Source of the DNA: Ascaris suum
Lineage: Eukaryota > Nematoda > Chromadorea > Rhabditida > Ascarididae
DNA: 64,000 nucleotides
Reading direction: 5' to 3'
Assembly (NCBI GenBank): GCA_013433145.1
Contig: CM024170.1
Location: 10,577,866-10,641,865, forward strand
In this document: positions 1 through 12,600 of the stretch, piece by piece
Layout: each line of letters starts with the position of its first letter
How positions within the stretch are numbered: the first letter of the stretch is position 1
Position numbers and translations under genes: made by a program
Notes under the pieces: generated by a model
What the model was told of the DNA's origin: nothing
Database searches by the model: none
The model's input: only the letters and a program-made list of their open reading frames with translations

Positions 1-3000
1 ATTTGATGGTTTTTTGTTGCATCGATTAGAGCTTTTCCTGGAGGCGAAAAAATGGTAAATTGAATGAAGATCCATAATGGTGCTATCTTTTAAGGCAGAT
101 TTGTGCTCACAACAAAGCACAATCATTGTGCTTTTATGAAGCAAAATTAATGATGATAAGATGGTGATGATGTGATGATGTAAAACTATCTATAGAGATA
201 AGAGGAAGTGAGCGTAGATGTGGATGTAAAACTTGAAAGGCTTCATTCTGAGTTGTTTATATATCCCTGTTTAGAATGAGTCTTCAGTTATGTCGGGTTT
301 TTTTTTGTCAAGTTTAAATGAATGTATGGTTCATCTGCAAACAAATGAGTCGATTGTGGTCTTGTCACCTTTTGTTTGCTTATTTTAATGAGAAAAAAAG
401 CTACCGTTCGTTTCGAAATGACTATCGGCAAATAGGTGGCCCAGTGGAGTACGTTTGATTGCCTCGTGAGAGTTTTGATCGGCGATGAGCAGTATATCGC
501 TTGCTGTAATAATCCTTTTCATTTTAGTGCAGAAAACTCTATCGACTGCACATATTTCGCTGTTACAGAACATTGCAGTTTGTTTTCATGTAGAGGTGTT
601 TTATGCTTATGCAAAAATAGAGTAGAAGCAGTGCTTTCCGTTAATAATGTTTAATTCATTACTTGGCTATGCAATGAAAGAAGACCAAATTCAGCTAGGA
701 CAGCAATGCAACAAAGAGCGTTTTAATTAATGCTTTTCAAAAACATTGAGATGTTGATGTTATTTAGTGGTTAATTAGTCGCTAATGCCTTATAGTTGTG
801 GAGTGGATGATCGGCGACAAATGTGGATAAATAGGAACGGCCACGTTTATACATGAAGATAGATTTGAAATTTATGTAGTTGTGAACCGTAGCAATGAAT
901 GCTTTTTTTTTTCAGTGCAGCGTGCGTTCAGTCTTGATGATAGGATAGAGGCAGCTGTTATTTAGCTGTAAAGTTATTCGCAAATTTTTTTCAAAAATTT
1001 TTAGCTCAACTTGATGGACAGATGCGAAACATTCAAATAATCGCTGCGAAATTGTGCACAACTATGAACACGTATAACTTGCAAACGTCATGTCGGCGTT
1101 TCATTCACTTTCACCATCCACCTCTCATTTCTTTATAGTGGTTTAAGCGAATATGTATGCTTAATATTCCCAGTATTTAAATTATTGCTGGGAATCGGTT
1201 ACGCTTTATGCGGAAAACAAAACGAAATGCTGCGTCATATTTAATTACGTAGCTTTGCTTAGCAGTGATTAATTAACTTGAGATATGCTTATATTGCTTT
1301 GTTTCTTTGCTAAGCTATACCGCAAAAGGAGGCAGATGAATTCGACGACTGAAACGCTATAGTCTGAAGCATTCATCGTTAGTTTCTTATGCAAGTATTG
1401 TTTGAAAGGAAAACAACTTGATTTTATTATTTGTTCAAAGATGTTTTTCTCAGTATTTTTTCTAGCTGAGAGGCAATGAGTGAAATAGTCGAGAACTTTT
1501 TGAGATTGGTTTGTTGATTATTAGACGGTAATAAAGTAACTAAAGCGACCTGCGAAATTCTGCAAAGTTATTTTTAATATGAGTGTTTTATTTGCGTTTA
1601 CGTTTCCAATGGGAATGAAATATGAGGTATATGTTATGCCGATGGAAAAGGAGGTATCTACGAGAATTACTTTCGCCATGTCACATTTTTGTCTTTCATT
1701 ATATGGCTATTGAAATGCGCGTTAGTAATCTGCGTTGAGCACTTCAAGCATCATTGGTTCGTTGTTGTTTTATTCGAGCATTGAAAGAGACGCAGCCATA
1801 AAAAATGCAAACGGTGCAAGTAGAAAGAAAATTGATAAAATAGAGCGATCACCTGAGGCACATTCCACGAGAGAAAGAAGTAACAGAAGGAAATGAAGGT
1901 GTGGGCTAGCCATGGGGCGCTTTCTGGTGAAAGGCATCGCCCAGCAAATCGATGCCTTTATGCCCGGAAAGTTGGTGCCGGCCGTAGTTCTCAGTGAGCC
2001 CGTTGGCACTGATCGGCAGTCATCCAGTGAGCCTTACGTGCCGCCTTCCTCAACGCTGACTTGCTGCACGACGCAACAATTGAGCCGAGCCTGCCCCTTT
2101 CCTGCATTTATTCGTTCCACTCTCTCGTCCTAACTTTTCCTGCCTCGCTTTGGATCACGGCCATTGCTGACTTGTTGATTTGCGTTGTTCTCTTGTTTGA
2201 ATTTTGTTAGATCTCTTCCACGTCTTCATTATTTTTTCTTTTTTTTTCGTTGCCAGTCTCTTTACAACAAGTGCAGAATTTCTTGAAATCACTTTTTTGT
2301 TTGTTTGCATTGATTATCACTGCGTCAGAAATGTGATTTTGGCGTGCGTCCGGCCGTTCGATGTTGTTTATGGCAAACCAATCTGCATTACTCGCTTTAT
2401 TCATTGGATTTTGCTTGATGTTTTAAAAGTCAAATATTCAAGTTACTAGTAGTGGAGCGCATTGCACTTCTTGATGAACATGTGGGCAACTGTGTAAATC
2501 GAAATTCTCTCCAGTGCGTTCGATGCGCAATGCTGTCAGTTCTTTTTTCTTTTTTTGTTTTTTCATTATCATCGAAAGCAAGCGCCACTTTTCAATTGAT
2601 TCTAAGTGAAACCTGAGCTGACTTTCATCTTGTGCGTTCGTCAATTTTTTTCTGCCTCATTTGCCTCGAAATAAAAGCATTAGTGGAGCTCATGTTTACC
2701 AGCTTTCCTGTGTGTTCTATATGAAATCTATGTTGTTATGAAGCTGTTGGGATGTTGGTGAATATTTTGCAATGCTAAACCAACATGCTATGCTGGTGTA
2801 TTTCTTTTACTCTCAAATATGTATCGATTAACAAAATCAAATGTGCTCACTCCTGCTCGCTGAGATAAAACCCCTCTCCCACCTTGTGTATATGCGCTCA
2901 TTCTTCTTCTTCCAACAGTTGTTTTAAAAATATGTCCTATCATAAATTTTCGGACGTGCATGCCCAGTTTTAACTTTTGAATCACGGATTCTAGAAGACC

Positions 3001-3219
3001 CCTGCTACCTCAAGTTATCGGTTTCGGGAATATAAGAATACTGTCTAGAGGCCCACAGACTCCTTAGCACAGTTTTGGAGGACCTTCGATCTCTTTAAAT
3101 TTAGGCTTTTGACTATTAGGCGACTATCCGAGCAACTTCGCCGAAATAAACTCATTTATTTCGATGAGTTCCATGGAGATGACGGTTTTTTTCTAAATTT
3201 TTGCAGTCGGTCGTTTCAG
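1..3219. other. Region upstream of the Hip exons, no supported exon
   Basis: AT-rich sequence with T-rich runs typical of nematode introns. I looked for the N-terminal and TPR exons of the Hip/ST13 gene that ends at 4447 and did not find them here, so this is probably a long intron or the 5' part lies left of the window. A GC-richer patch at about 1905-2160 is open in more than one frame but resembles nothing I know. Confidence 0.4.
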
Positions 3220-4447
3220 GCGAAGAAGTTATTGGAACATCAGCGTGCAAAAGAGCGTCGCCATGAAGAAAGCGAACTGAAGGCGAGACAGGAACGTGTG
3301 CGACGTGCTCAGGAAGAACAGCGCAAAGCTGCTGAACAAGAGAAGGAAAAGGAACAGGTCATTTTGTTCTCAGCATGCAGCTTCATGTGAATGCCGTGGT
3401 CGTTTTGTTTCTTGTTCGCGTAAAGGACGACTAGCAGTTTTCAGACTTGTTATGGGACTGACATATTTGAGAATTTCGTTCTTGCAACTGCTAGGGTAAA
3501 GATAGTCGTACTTTTATTTTCGAATGTTGTATGCATGCTAGGAACTCGTTTTAGGTAAGATTCAGTTAAGTAAGAGGGAATACTTGTGAACTGCTATGTC
3601 TTTAACCATATCAGTTTATTAAACACGTGACCCGGTATGCAATGCTAACCACTTGCGGCATGTCTTATATTGTCAAATGTGGACGAAACTGGCAGATTGA
3701 CGACGAAGGTTGGTAGTTCGGAGAGGGCATCAGCGGATTCAGGATCTAAGTTTATGCCCATTATTGTCGGATGACTTGGTCCTAGTACAGGAAATCAAAA
3801 GAAAAATTTAAATTTAAATCTGATCGGGGTAATTAAAGCGAAGCGGAGAGGGAAAAATAACTGGAAGGAAATGCTTGTTGTGAGCGGATGATTCAGCAAG
3901 CGGCGCAGCGCATTACGAACGCAGGTTTTTGCTTTGCGAGAGCTGCCATCCCCTTCCCTGCTTATGCAGTAGTTCTGTTTCAGCGGCTTTTTTAAATATA
4001 TCAACGATACAAGTGTGACAGTTGTCACAGTGTGACTAGATAGTTGGGGAAGTGAATGCTGGAAAACAATTCGGTTGCAAGTGATGCTTTGCGGGACGAC
4101 GTTTGCCCAAGACATCCTGATAAGGTGTCGGCAAGTTTTTTGCATTTCAGGCTCGAGGCGACAGCTTCGGCGCTGGTGGTTTCGGAGCTGGTGGAGTACC
4201 ACCTGGCTTTGATCAAATTCTGAAAGACCCAGAGATCCTCTCATTGCTCAAGGACGAATCTGTTATGGCCGCTTACACTGATATAATGAAGAATCCGGCG
4301 AACATGGCGAAACATATGAGCAACCCGAAAGTTTTGAAGCTGTTCGAGAAGCTGGGCAACATCACGGGGGCATTTCCGGCTGGAATGACTCCGCCTACGG
4401 TGGGCGCATTTAAGAAACTTGCTGGCCTGAAACGCAAGGGGTCATGA
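3220..4447 (+). CDS. hip-1: Hsc70-interacting protein (Hip/ST13), C-terminal exons only
   Basis: Hip is a cytosolic co-chaperone that binds the Hsc70 ATPase domain through TPRs and stabilises its ADP state. Two coding exons are visible. Exon 3220-3357 (an alternative acceptor would start it at 3207) encodes the highly charged helix that follows the TPRs in this family, full of KERRHEE- and RRAQEEQRK-type runs. Exon 4151-4447 follows a TTTCAG acceptor and encodes a short Gly-rich linker (GDSFGAGGFGAGG), then the STI1/DP domain with DQILKDPEILSLL, NPANMAKHMSNPKV and LFEKLGN, ending in KRKGS and TGA at 4445-4447. Both exons are in phase 0 across the junction. The intron of about 790 nt is ordinary. 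The C-terminus matches family length, but the N-terminal domain and TPRs are missing from the window, so this is a partial gene. Confidence 0.9.
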
Positions 4448-4666
4448 AAGTGCTTTTAAAAGGCAAAGATTAAGAGATAAAGATCTTGATTAGTTTCAAA
4501 GGGTAATGACATTGGGCATCATTGTTGAGTGCGCCTTTACCGAAGGCAAATTCCAAAAAGTGGCACTTGCTTCAGGTGCCGTGATAGCTACACATATGCT
4601 CCGCAGACGTACCAACCTCGATACGCACACATATTGTGTGACAAACATAGGATAAAAGCTATCCAG

Positions 4667-5349
4667 TGGACTTGCCCTGTTGCAAGTCCATGTAAAGGCT
4701 TCCTATACTACGACTGCGACCATCAAAGAACAATCTTTCATCTTTTCATTATCCATTTCTGGAAATGGTGTAGATGGAAGACTGAACGTCGGACAAGCAA
4801 TACGAGATAGTACAAAGGTGATCCTTGCATACGTAAAATGCAGAAATTTCCGATTGTGGCATTCTTGCAGTTTTGATAAGAAAGATTTGATCCCTTTTTT
4901 CTGACTGACCGCGACCCAAGGAGATAATATATTTCTTGCCAAAACGAATAGCAGCACATCACTGACGTGAGGACAGAGAAATAGCAGTGGAAAAGAAATG
5001 CAAGGAATTGAATTCCGACCTTTCGCCGAAGCTGAACCCACCCATCCACCTTGCTACTGCCCCATGCTTCGGGAGGGTTGTTGTCTGTTAACGCGTTGCG
5101 GGATTGTGTGAGTAGCGTCGACGTCAGATGTGCCACAGGTTAATTTGCGTGCACAAGTTAACTTCATAGCAAATTGAGTGTATCATCACGTGTGAGTTTG
5201 TTTAATAACCCGTCCATCACTCGATCATGGGCCTCCAAAGACAATAAGCTAAAAGCAGTTGCATATTGCAGGCTGGGGCTGCGGGACAGACAGGGTCAAC
5301 ATCGGCTGCACCACCTACAAACAAAGTGCCAGAGCCGGACCTCGACTGA
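4667..5349 (+). CDS. Possible exons of an unrecognised gene downstream of hip-1
   Basis: Two stretches look like exons but match no family I know. The first runs from an AG near 4667 to a donor after 4817 (ACAAAG then GTGATCC) and encodes about 50 residues rich in beta-type residues, including KASYTTTATIKEQSF and GQAIRDSTK. The second follows a clean TTGCAG acceptor at 5271 and gives a Gly/Ala/Ser-rich tail ending NKVPEPDLD and TGA at 5347-5349. Both are in phase 0 at the shared junction. The second stretch is open in all three frames, so the frame choice is not firm. It could be a second cistron after hip-1, an alternative 3' end of that gene, or chance. Confidence 0.25.
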
Positions 5350-6657
5350 ATTTTGAAATCATTGACGGAAGTTGAAGTGGGCGATCACCTCAATATCGTG
5401 ATATCGCTCCGTCATTTATTTTTATGTATACTTTATCAGTTTATCTCACCTGTTGAAGTGTTCCTCGTCTAGTGTTTATTTGCTTCCAAAACATAAAACT
5501 ACGTGCTTTTTTCTTCGCATTCGTTATAAAAGCACATGGTGATCAACTGCTGATCCAGCAACATGATGTCGGTTGCTCACTACCATAGCCTTCATGTGAA
5601 CTGTGTGTAGCATGGACACCTCTATAGGTTGCTCACTTTCGTTCCTCGTGTGGACAAAGGACACATTTGCAGTGGAGCCCATTTCCTCCGTATGAGCCAT
5701 AAACCAAAAGCAGAGATGACGAGATATGAAGTGGGTGAGCACCCCCTTAGGATTTTCGAACAGCATACCTATGATATGTAAACGGTTCTGTAATCGATCT
5801 ATAACACGTTTGTAATGTGTAAACGGCGTCTACAAAGGATCTCCACCTATGTATGCTATACTAGCCAATTCTCACAAGCTGGAGGATAAGGAAGAGGACC
5901 TGATGGGAGGTCTATAATGAAGAACCACGAGACAGTGGAGATATCCTTCCTCTTTTCTCCATTATAACATGACACGGATAAAAGCAACGATGTAGCGAAC
6001 TTCATCAAGCATTGTGAATCTTCCCTCTTTTTTTTCATTCAGGCATAGACAGTACCACAGAAGCCAGAAAAGTGACGAAATCAACAACATCGGGAAACGA
6101 ATCACGTTTGAAAAAAAACAGTTGCACGCATGAAAGAAGTAACACTGCTTAGCCTAGACGAGCGCAACTCGACTGCTTTGTTGACTGCCACTTGATATAC
6201 TCGAGGAAAAGCAAGTGTGGCAATGGCCCCATTCGTCCAGAAACGATAATAAGTCCGAGGTTAAACCGTCTGAAGTTACCCGATCGGAAGCTGAACACTA
6301 ATCCAAAGTTAAATTCAATAATAATCTAAATAAGAAACTTCTATCGTTTTGAGCCAAACGTGAAGACACGAAGTTCCTCTCATCTTTTTTTCTCTTGGAT
6401 GTACTACACTACATTCTAGTTTAGCTTTTATTAGTTATTGGCCACCTTACCAAACACTGTGAACATCAATACTCATAAAATCCATTAAAGCGGTAATCCA
6501 ATCTAGTAAGGCGTCGTAAATCTACGCCTTCTTAACTTCTTTGCCGTTGTAAATTCAAAAATGACCTGATTTCGCTCAAAAAACCATAAAAAACTTACAA
6601 TTCATAAATCTGCTCACATGTGCATAGGAAATGATTGCCGGGTTATCCGACGCTCCT
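5350..6657. other. Convergent intergenic spacer
   Basis: This lies between the 3' ends of + strand and - strand transcription units. No supported coding exon is seen on either strand. It should contain the 3' UTR of GPATCH1. Confidence 0.5.
6427..6432 (-). terminator. Candidate poly(A) signal of GPATCH1
   Basis: AATAAA reads on the - strand about 225 nt downstream of the GPATCH1 stop codon. The distance is plausible for a 3' UTR. There is no independent evidence of cleavage here. Confidence 0.4.
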
Positions 6658-9600
6658 TTACTCATTAGAACTGCTACTTCTGTCGTGTTTATGCCGTCTC
6701 GAATGTTTCCTATGCCTCCGCTCTTCTTTGCTTTTCTGAAACAAGATAATCCTCTGGCTGAATATTTCAAAGTCGACATTAGTTACCTTTAACCTCCACC
6801 GCTCTCCTCTAGAAGAAAACCGAAGAGAACAATTTCATCGCATTAACCTCACTGCTTACAACAAATGAATGGCGGCAAATGACGCTGGGTTTTTCTTGCA
6901 AAACAGAATGATGCGATGGACTAACTCATCAAGCAACACTTATAAACACAGCAGACGTTTGGGATTAGAGATGTTGTGTGCTGTGGGTAAGTTCCAGAAC
7001 CGTGACACCTCATATGAACCTCAACCTTGCACACAGAAATGATCAACAAACATTTTAGCGCATACGGCCCATACGGCATTACCCTGCAAACTGGTAATCC
7101 ACAGCCGCCTCAATAATGCATAAATTCCGAGGAAAAATATCATGCAATCGGAAGAAACCTTTTTCTCGTCACCATTTCGTCTTTTTTCCTTCTTCTGTCG
7201 TTTCTTTTCTTTAGTTTCGTGATGGTGACGAATCACAGAAAATTTTGACAATGCTGCAAACTATCTTATCATGAATCCATTCCGACTGTCCAGTAGATAA
7301 CGAACATCATTAACATAAGCAAATCTTGATTTGCCTGTTCATAATGGGCCACTTGAAGATGTCCCGATACCTCAATCCTGAACTACTAGAGATATGTGCT
7401 AGTTAAAAATTTTGCTGATCTCAATTCTTCTGCGAAAATAAGTGCGTTTGACTCCCAAGTATATCTGACTCCTTACCAAGGAATAAAAAATTCTGATCAG
7501 TATAGCTAGCTTGCCACAAGACAGCCTACGATACAATGCTACTACTACACTATGGATGATTGTCGCACGTCATGAAAATATAACGCTTTAAATACTCGAG
7601 TCCGTAACTGCAGAAGTGCTGGGTGGTCTTGATCTGCTAGCATTTAGTTGCAAGCGTTTTTGAGATGCTCGCCGATCGAGTAGACGAACAGCAACGACAA
7701 TAGCAAATAAGACTTTCGTAGAGATGAGAAATTTAGATATAACTCCTTACAAGGCAACAACGTTCAAAATGTCGGACGAAGAGAAAGGGATGAGGATGGA
7801 ATAATCTAAGTGCGAGCCTTCTAAACGCACAATAAGATTCCCAAAAAACCACAACCTGCTCTGTTAATAACTTCGTATCACATGCATTCATTCATTCCAG
7901 TGCACAACAGATTAAATCACTTGCCTGGTTGAGAGGAAGGTGGTGGGGGTGCAGGTCCAAATTCTTCATTATCTGACTGCACAAGATCCATCACTGTGAT
8001 AAATTTCGGCTGCTCAATTGTGCTCTCATTTTTTACCTCTTCTATCATCTCTCCATTTTTGACGTCAGCAGGAGATTTCCTCTCTTCTCCACTCTCATCG
8101 TTCAAATCACTCTCATCGTCGCTATCCGCGAATATCGCTTTGAAAAAATCTTCCGGTGGTTTTTCAATTCCCTTTTCTTCCTTCTTCTCATTTCCATCCT
8201 CTTTACGCGTGTTTCTCACCTACAAACAATACAACTTTAAGCATTACCATTTGAACGTTGCAAATGCCAAGTGTTCAAACAAGAGGTCAAATGGATAGAA
8301 GGCTAAATATGAAGACTCGAATGACGAGTTCAGATCGTGCTTAACGACAATAGTTTCCGCCGCGGAATCGTCGCTCCTACCCATTCCGTATCAATCAACT
8401 ACATTCTAAGCCACTCTTCAGTGCGACCATAAATCAAGATGAAACATATCTGAGAAACACCGAGTTTTATTTACGAAAAGATTTTATACATGAGAAAAGC
8501 AATCCTTTGTTATTTGAAAAAATGATTTTCAATCACTACTAACAGCAAACCATGACTGAAACGACAGTGAGAGCAACAACACAGAAAAATCGATCCCCCC
8601 GGATGAGAACAACTCAACCACTTGCAAATGAGAAAGGGCTTTAGTTCTAAGTGTTAAGGAAGTCTCAAAGAAATTCCTTTAAAGGAAACTAGAAAATCAA
8701 ACTTCTGCACACCTCTACACCAGTTGCTGCATTTCGCTTATCTTCATCGATAGCCTTGACTTGTTTCCTCGTTTCTGCCCGATATTGTAATTCATCTGCC
8801 GTACCGCCCAGATTCAAAAGAGTTTCCGTTTTCACTGCCCTCTAGAAATATATAACTGTGATTGTTGTGACTGCTAAAAACCTTTCTTTTCGATAATAAC
8901 AAAAGGTGTCAAAATTTATTGCAAAGCAGACTCTTTAGTGTAATGTTTTGCGCCCTTTAGGATTGTCGGCAAAACAGTGATAGACAGTACCGGCTGCTGA
9001 TAAATTTCAGTGCAGTGCAACGCTAATCATCACCCCGCAATTTGTTTTTTGGTGCTCGAGAAGGCGAACTATCTGAAAGCGAAAACAGTAAAACGATTTC
9101 GCTAGTAGTTCATTCTAAAAAAAAAATGAAACACCAAAGGAAATTCGCTACAAAATTGGTTTTTCTTATCGTTCCACTCAATTTTTTCTCAGTTAATAAT
9201 CGATGAATCAATACTTTCGAATACCGTCAATAGCAGCACGTTATACTTCACATTATAATCTTTCAAAAACCTGAAACTGTTGTAACAAAAAACGTGCATA
9301 AAAGCTTTTTTCACTTCATTATCTCTTCATCAAAAAATACCTATCTTCTCCGGGAATTCTTCCGCATCCAAAAATTCCTCCAAATACAACTGGCTAAAAG
9401 GATGCTTGAAGAAATCATCAATAACAACAACCCGCACATTGAGATATTTGACCCTAAGATGTTAGCAACAACAACTCATAAACGTATACGAATCCAACAT
9501 AAAAGTGGGTAAAGAAATGCTGACCTGAAGATGTGGTACACCGACCAGCGTCGACGACGGATATGGATCGGGTACGTTGAATCGTTTAACGAGCTGTTTA

Positions 9601-12600
9601 GCTGGATGCCACTCATGCGATTGTCGTGTCATCTCACCAAACATCTTCATACGAACTGCTGCCAAGCGATCCTCATCTTTCATCTCTTTCTGTAAAAGTT
9701 AGACTTTACTTATTTCCCTTACATTCGAAAAAATTCTTACAGCAACAATGGTAACAGCCCTCATCGTTAATGCCTTAACGGTAAGCATCTAAAGACAGAA
9801 TCGAAGCGAATAATCGATGAACGAGTATGTGATCTTAAGTGTTACTGTGTAAGTGATGCTTCCGACAAGCAATGCTCGCGTTACGATATTTCTGACCGCG
9901 TATTGCACTAAATCATAATATAAAATCCTCTCTCCTCAACTTTAACATCTCTTTTCTGTTTCTTTCAAAGCTAACGTTCCTCTTTTGACCTGCTATTATT
10001 GGCGCAGAAACTCATCCCCGATTATGACTGCCTGGTGCAAAGTAATTACTTTTTTATACAGTTGGTGATTGTGAGCAACTCGGCAACACCAAGGCGACCT
10101 TATTAGTGAAACTAGGCAATGGACAAAGTTGCCTTATCGAAGAAGGATGAGGAACGTACCTTAAACAGATCCCTCAAAATTAACTGATAAGCAATAAAAT
10201 GCCTTCAAAGCTGCTCTACCCTTTTGTCACTTCGTCCAGAAGCTACTGTAAACTTGGACTTCAGTGCTTGAGCAATTGGAATTGCGAGTTCAGCATTCGC
10301 GAGTGGCAGTTGTCGCGCTTTCACCTCAGGCAACAGAGAACGAAGATGAGGTGGGAGAATTCGCTGGAATTCAGCTAATTCATTTTCCCATTCTAGTGAC
10401 GTCATCTCGAGAGGCTGTGGAAAACTCAGACCTATAAAAAATTGACGGTCATCGGAACATAAACCGTAAAAGAGGCCAAATCCAACCAAAAACCACATGG
10501 CCACTAAAATGTCATTTGTCAAAATGGCCAAATTCAACTTTAACAAAACAAATCCAATCGCTCAAATGACAGCATGACCAACATGTTTTTCAACCGTACG
10601 TTTTATCACGGTTGTTATATAGTAATTACGGCAACATAAGCTTACTGACATATCACTTCCACATTGTTCTCATACCAGAAGCTTTAAACACCGCTCGATA
10701 ATTTTTTCTTTTTCAATGATTTCTTATAATCGATAAGAAATGTGCAACCTCTTTTAAGATATTGTACGTATTGCTTGAAACGAGCTTGTTTCATGGGTTC
10801 TTCTTCGAAAATATTCTCATCGTAGTCCTTTTTGGGTTCATTACTCGATCCCATACGAATCGCCGCTAATCTCTTCCTGTCTTCGTCGCGAATTAACTCC
10901 ATTACAGCGTCTTTATCCACCTATGATGGGCAACATTGAAAACTTTAAATAACGATGAAAACAACCATCGCAAATATATAATTACACACATATAAATACA
11001 TACTATCAATGGCTAAATATAAACAGTGAACATTGAGAGGTGATATCTTCCCCGCTTGTAGCGCTCACATCTCCATTTATACACTCTCAAACCTACTTAA
11101 GAAACCCTGACTGAAAATTCAAAGAACCATCATTGGGAACGGAACACAATTCGATCTATCCACGAGAGTGAAAACACACTCTTGGCCGTTATCAATCTAG
11201 GCAATACGTTCTCCTTGAAAGCAATGTTTCCTTCCACATAGTGATTTGCCTAGTAAGGAAAGTTAACAATGCTTTTCAACTGCAATGCGCCTTGCAAATT
11301 CTTCCTGCTTAAAATTTACGCATAAAACGAATACATTAGTAACTTCAGTACATTTCAATAAAAGTCTCAAGACCTATAATCAAAATAATATCCGAAATCA
11401 AAATCAAACCTCCCCAAGAAACTTGGCGCGTTGAACATGATTCATCCTTTCACTGAATTTCTTTACGACATCCGGCAATGCAGAAATCTCCAGTAATATG
11501 GGCCGATGGATGGGTCGGAAACTGTGTGGTAGACGAGGCGGTTCGAAGAATGAACGCGCTCGTTGTCGCTTCTCAGCCATTACAAATGTCGGTCATCTAC
11601 AAATGTGTGCCATGAATCCCTCTCACTCATTCCCCGCCATTAAAATCTGCTCATTTCGCGAAAATATTAAAAGATACTATCTACATTAATAATCATTCAA
11701 TCATATAGAACACATCAATTCTAGGCCTATCCAAAAAACTGTATAAGTGACTCCAAGATCACGTTTACCTAACGCAGATCTGATCGTGAAGTGATTTATT
11801 TTAATGAACTGGCTGCAGAAACGAGGCACATATTCGGATCTTAGAGTATATCACCTGTAATAACAGAGATCCGTAGAAATTCATTCTTTTTATTAAAAGC
11901 AATTCAATTATATTCAAATCAGCACCTGCACAACATATACTGTGACTTGTTTCAAGAAACGATGAGCGTCGCCACAAAGTAATGTAATTTTTGTGCGACA
12001 CGTGAAAAAGTTTGAGATGTTGCAATCCAATAGTAATTTCACCATCTATTCTCGTCTTATTTTACTCGATTGCGACTATAAATGTAACATCGGCATGCAA
12101 ATAATGGACTTTTATTGCTTGATTTTTGCTGCTCCATTTAACACTTTCAATGGCAAATCGATTTTGGCCTCGACAAGGTGCTGCCAACACCATGAAAATT
12201 CCCTCATTCGATAAGCAAGGAGGAGTAAAGGGAGGAGAGAGTTTAAGAACTGCCTTATTTTTTACAACAATGTGTGTAGAAAACGCATGATATGCCCTCC
12301 ATTAAAACTTACCATCCTGATCAACCAAACGACCGTCACCATTTCCGCAATTTTAGATTAGGAGACGGCACAATGCCCAACGTCTGTGCACTGCACTTGG
12401 GCAACTAAAAAACCGTCTGTTTCAAATCATCCGTTCAACGACCAGAATACTATAATAATATAGTACAAGCTGCCGATTTCCACTAGATAAACACACAGTC
12501 ACGGGAAAATTAAACAAATAATAAAACGGTCTTCTAAAAGAAATGTAACGAAACGCAAGAACGAACAAGAATATGCCGCCGAAGTGGATGGAGCATCGTT

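Noticed and set aside
1770..2133. Overlapping open frames on both strands around 1.9-2.1 kb
   Set aside because: The patch is somewhat GC-rich, but no splice pattern, family resemblance or codon structure supports a gene.
5524..5766. Open frame of 80 codons on the - strand in the convergent spacer
   Set aside because: No acceptor/donor context, no recognised motif, and His/Val/Met-rich composition typical of chance.
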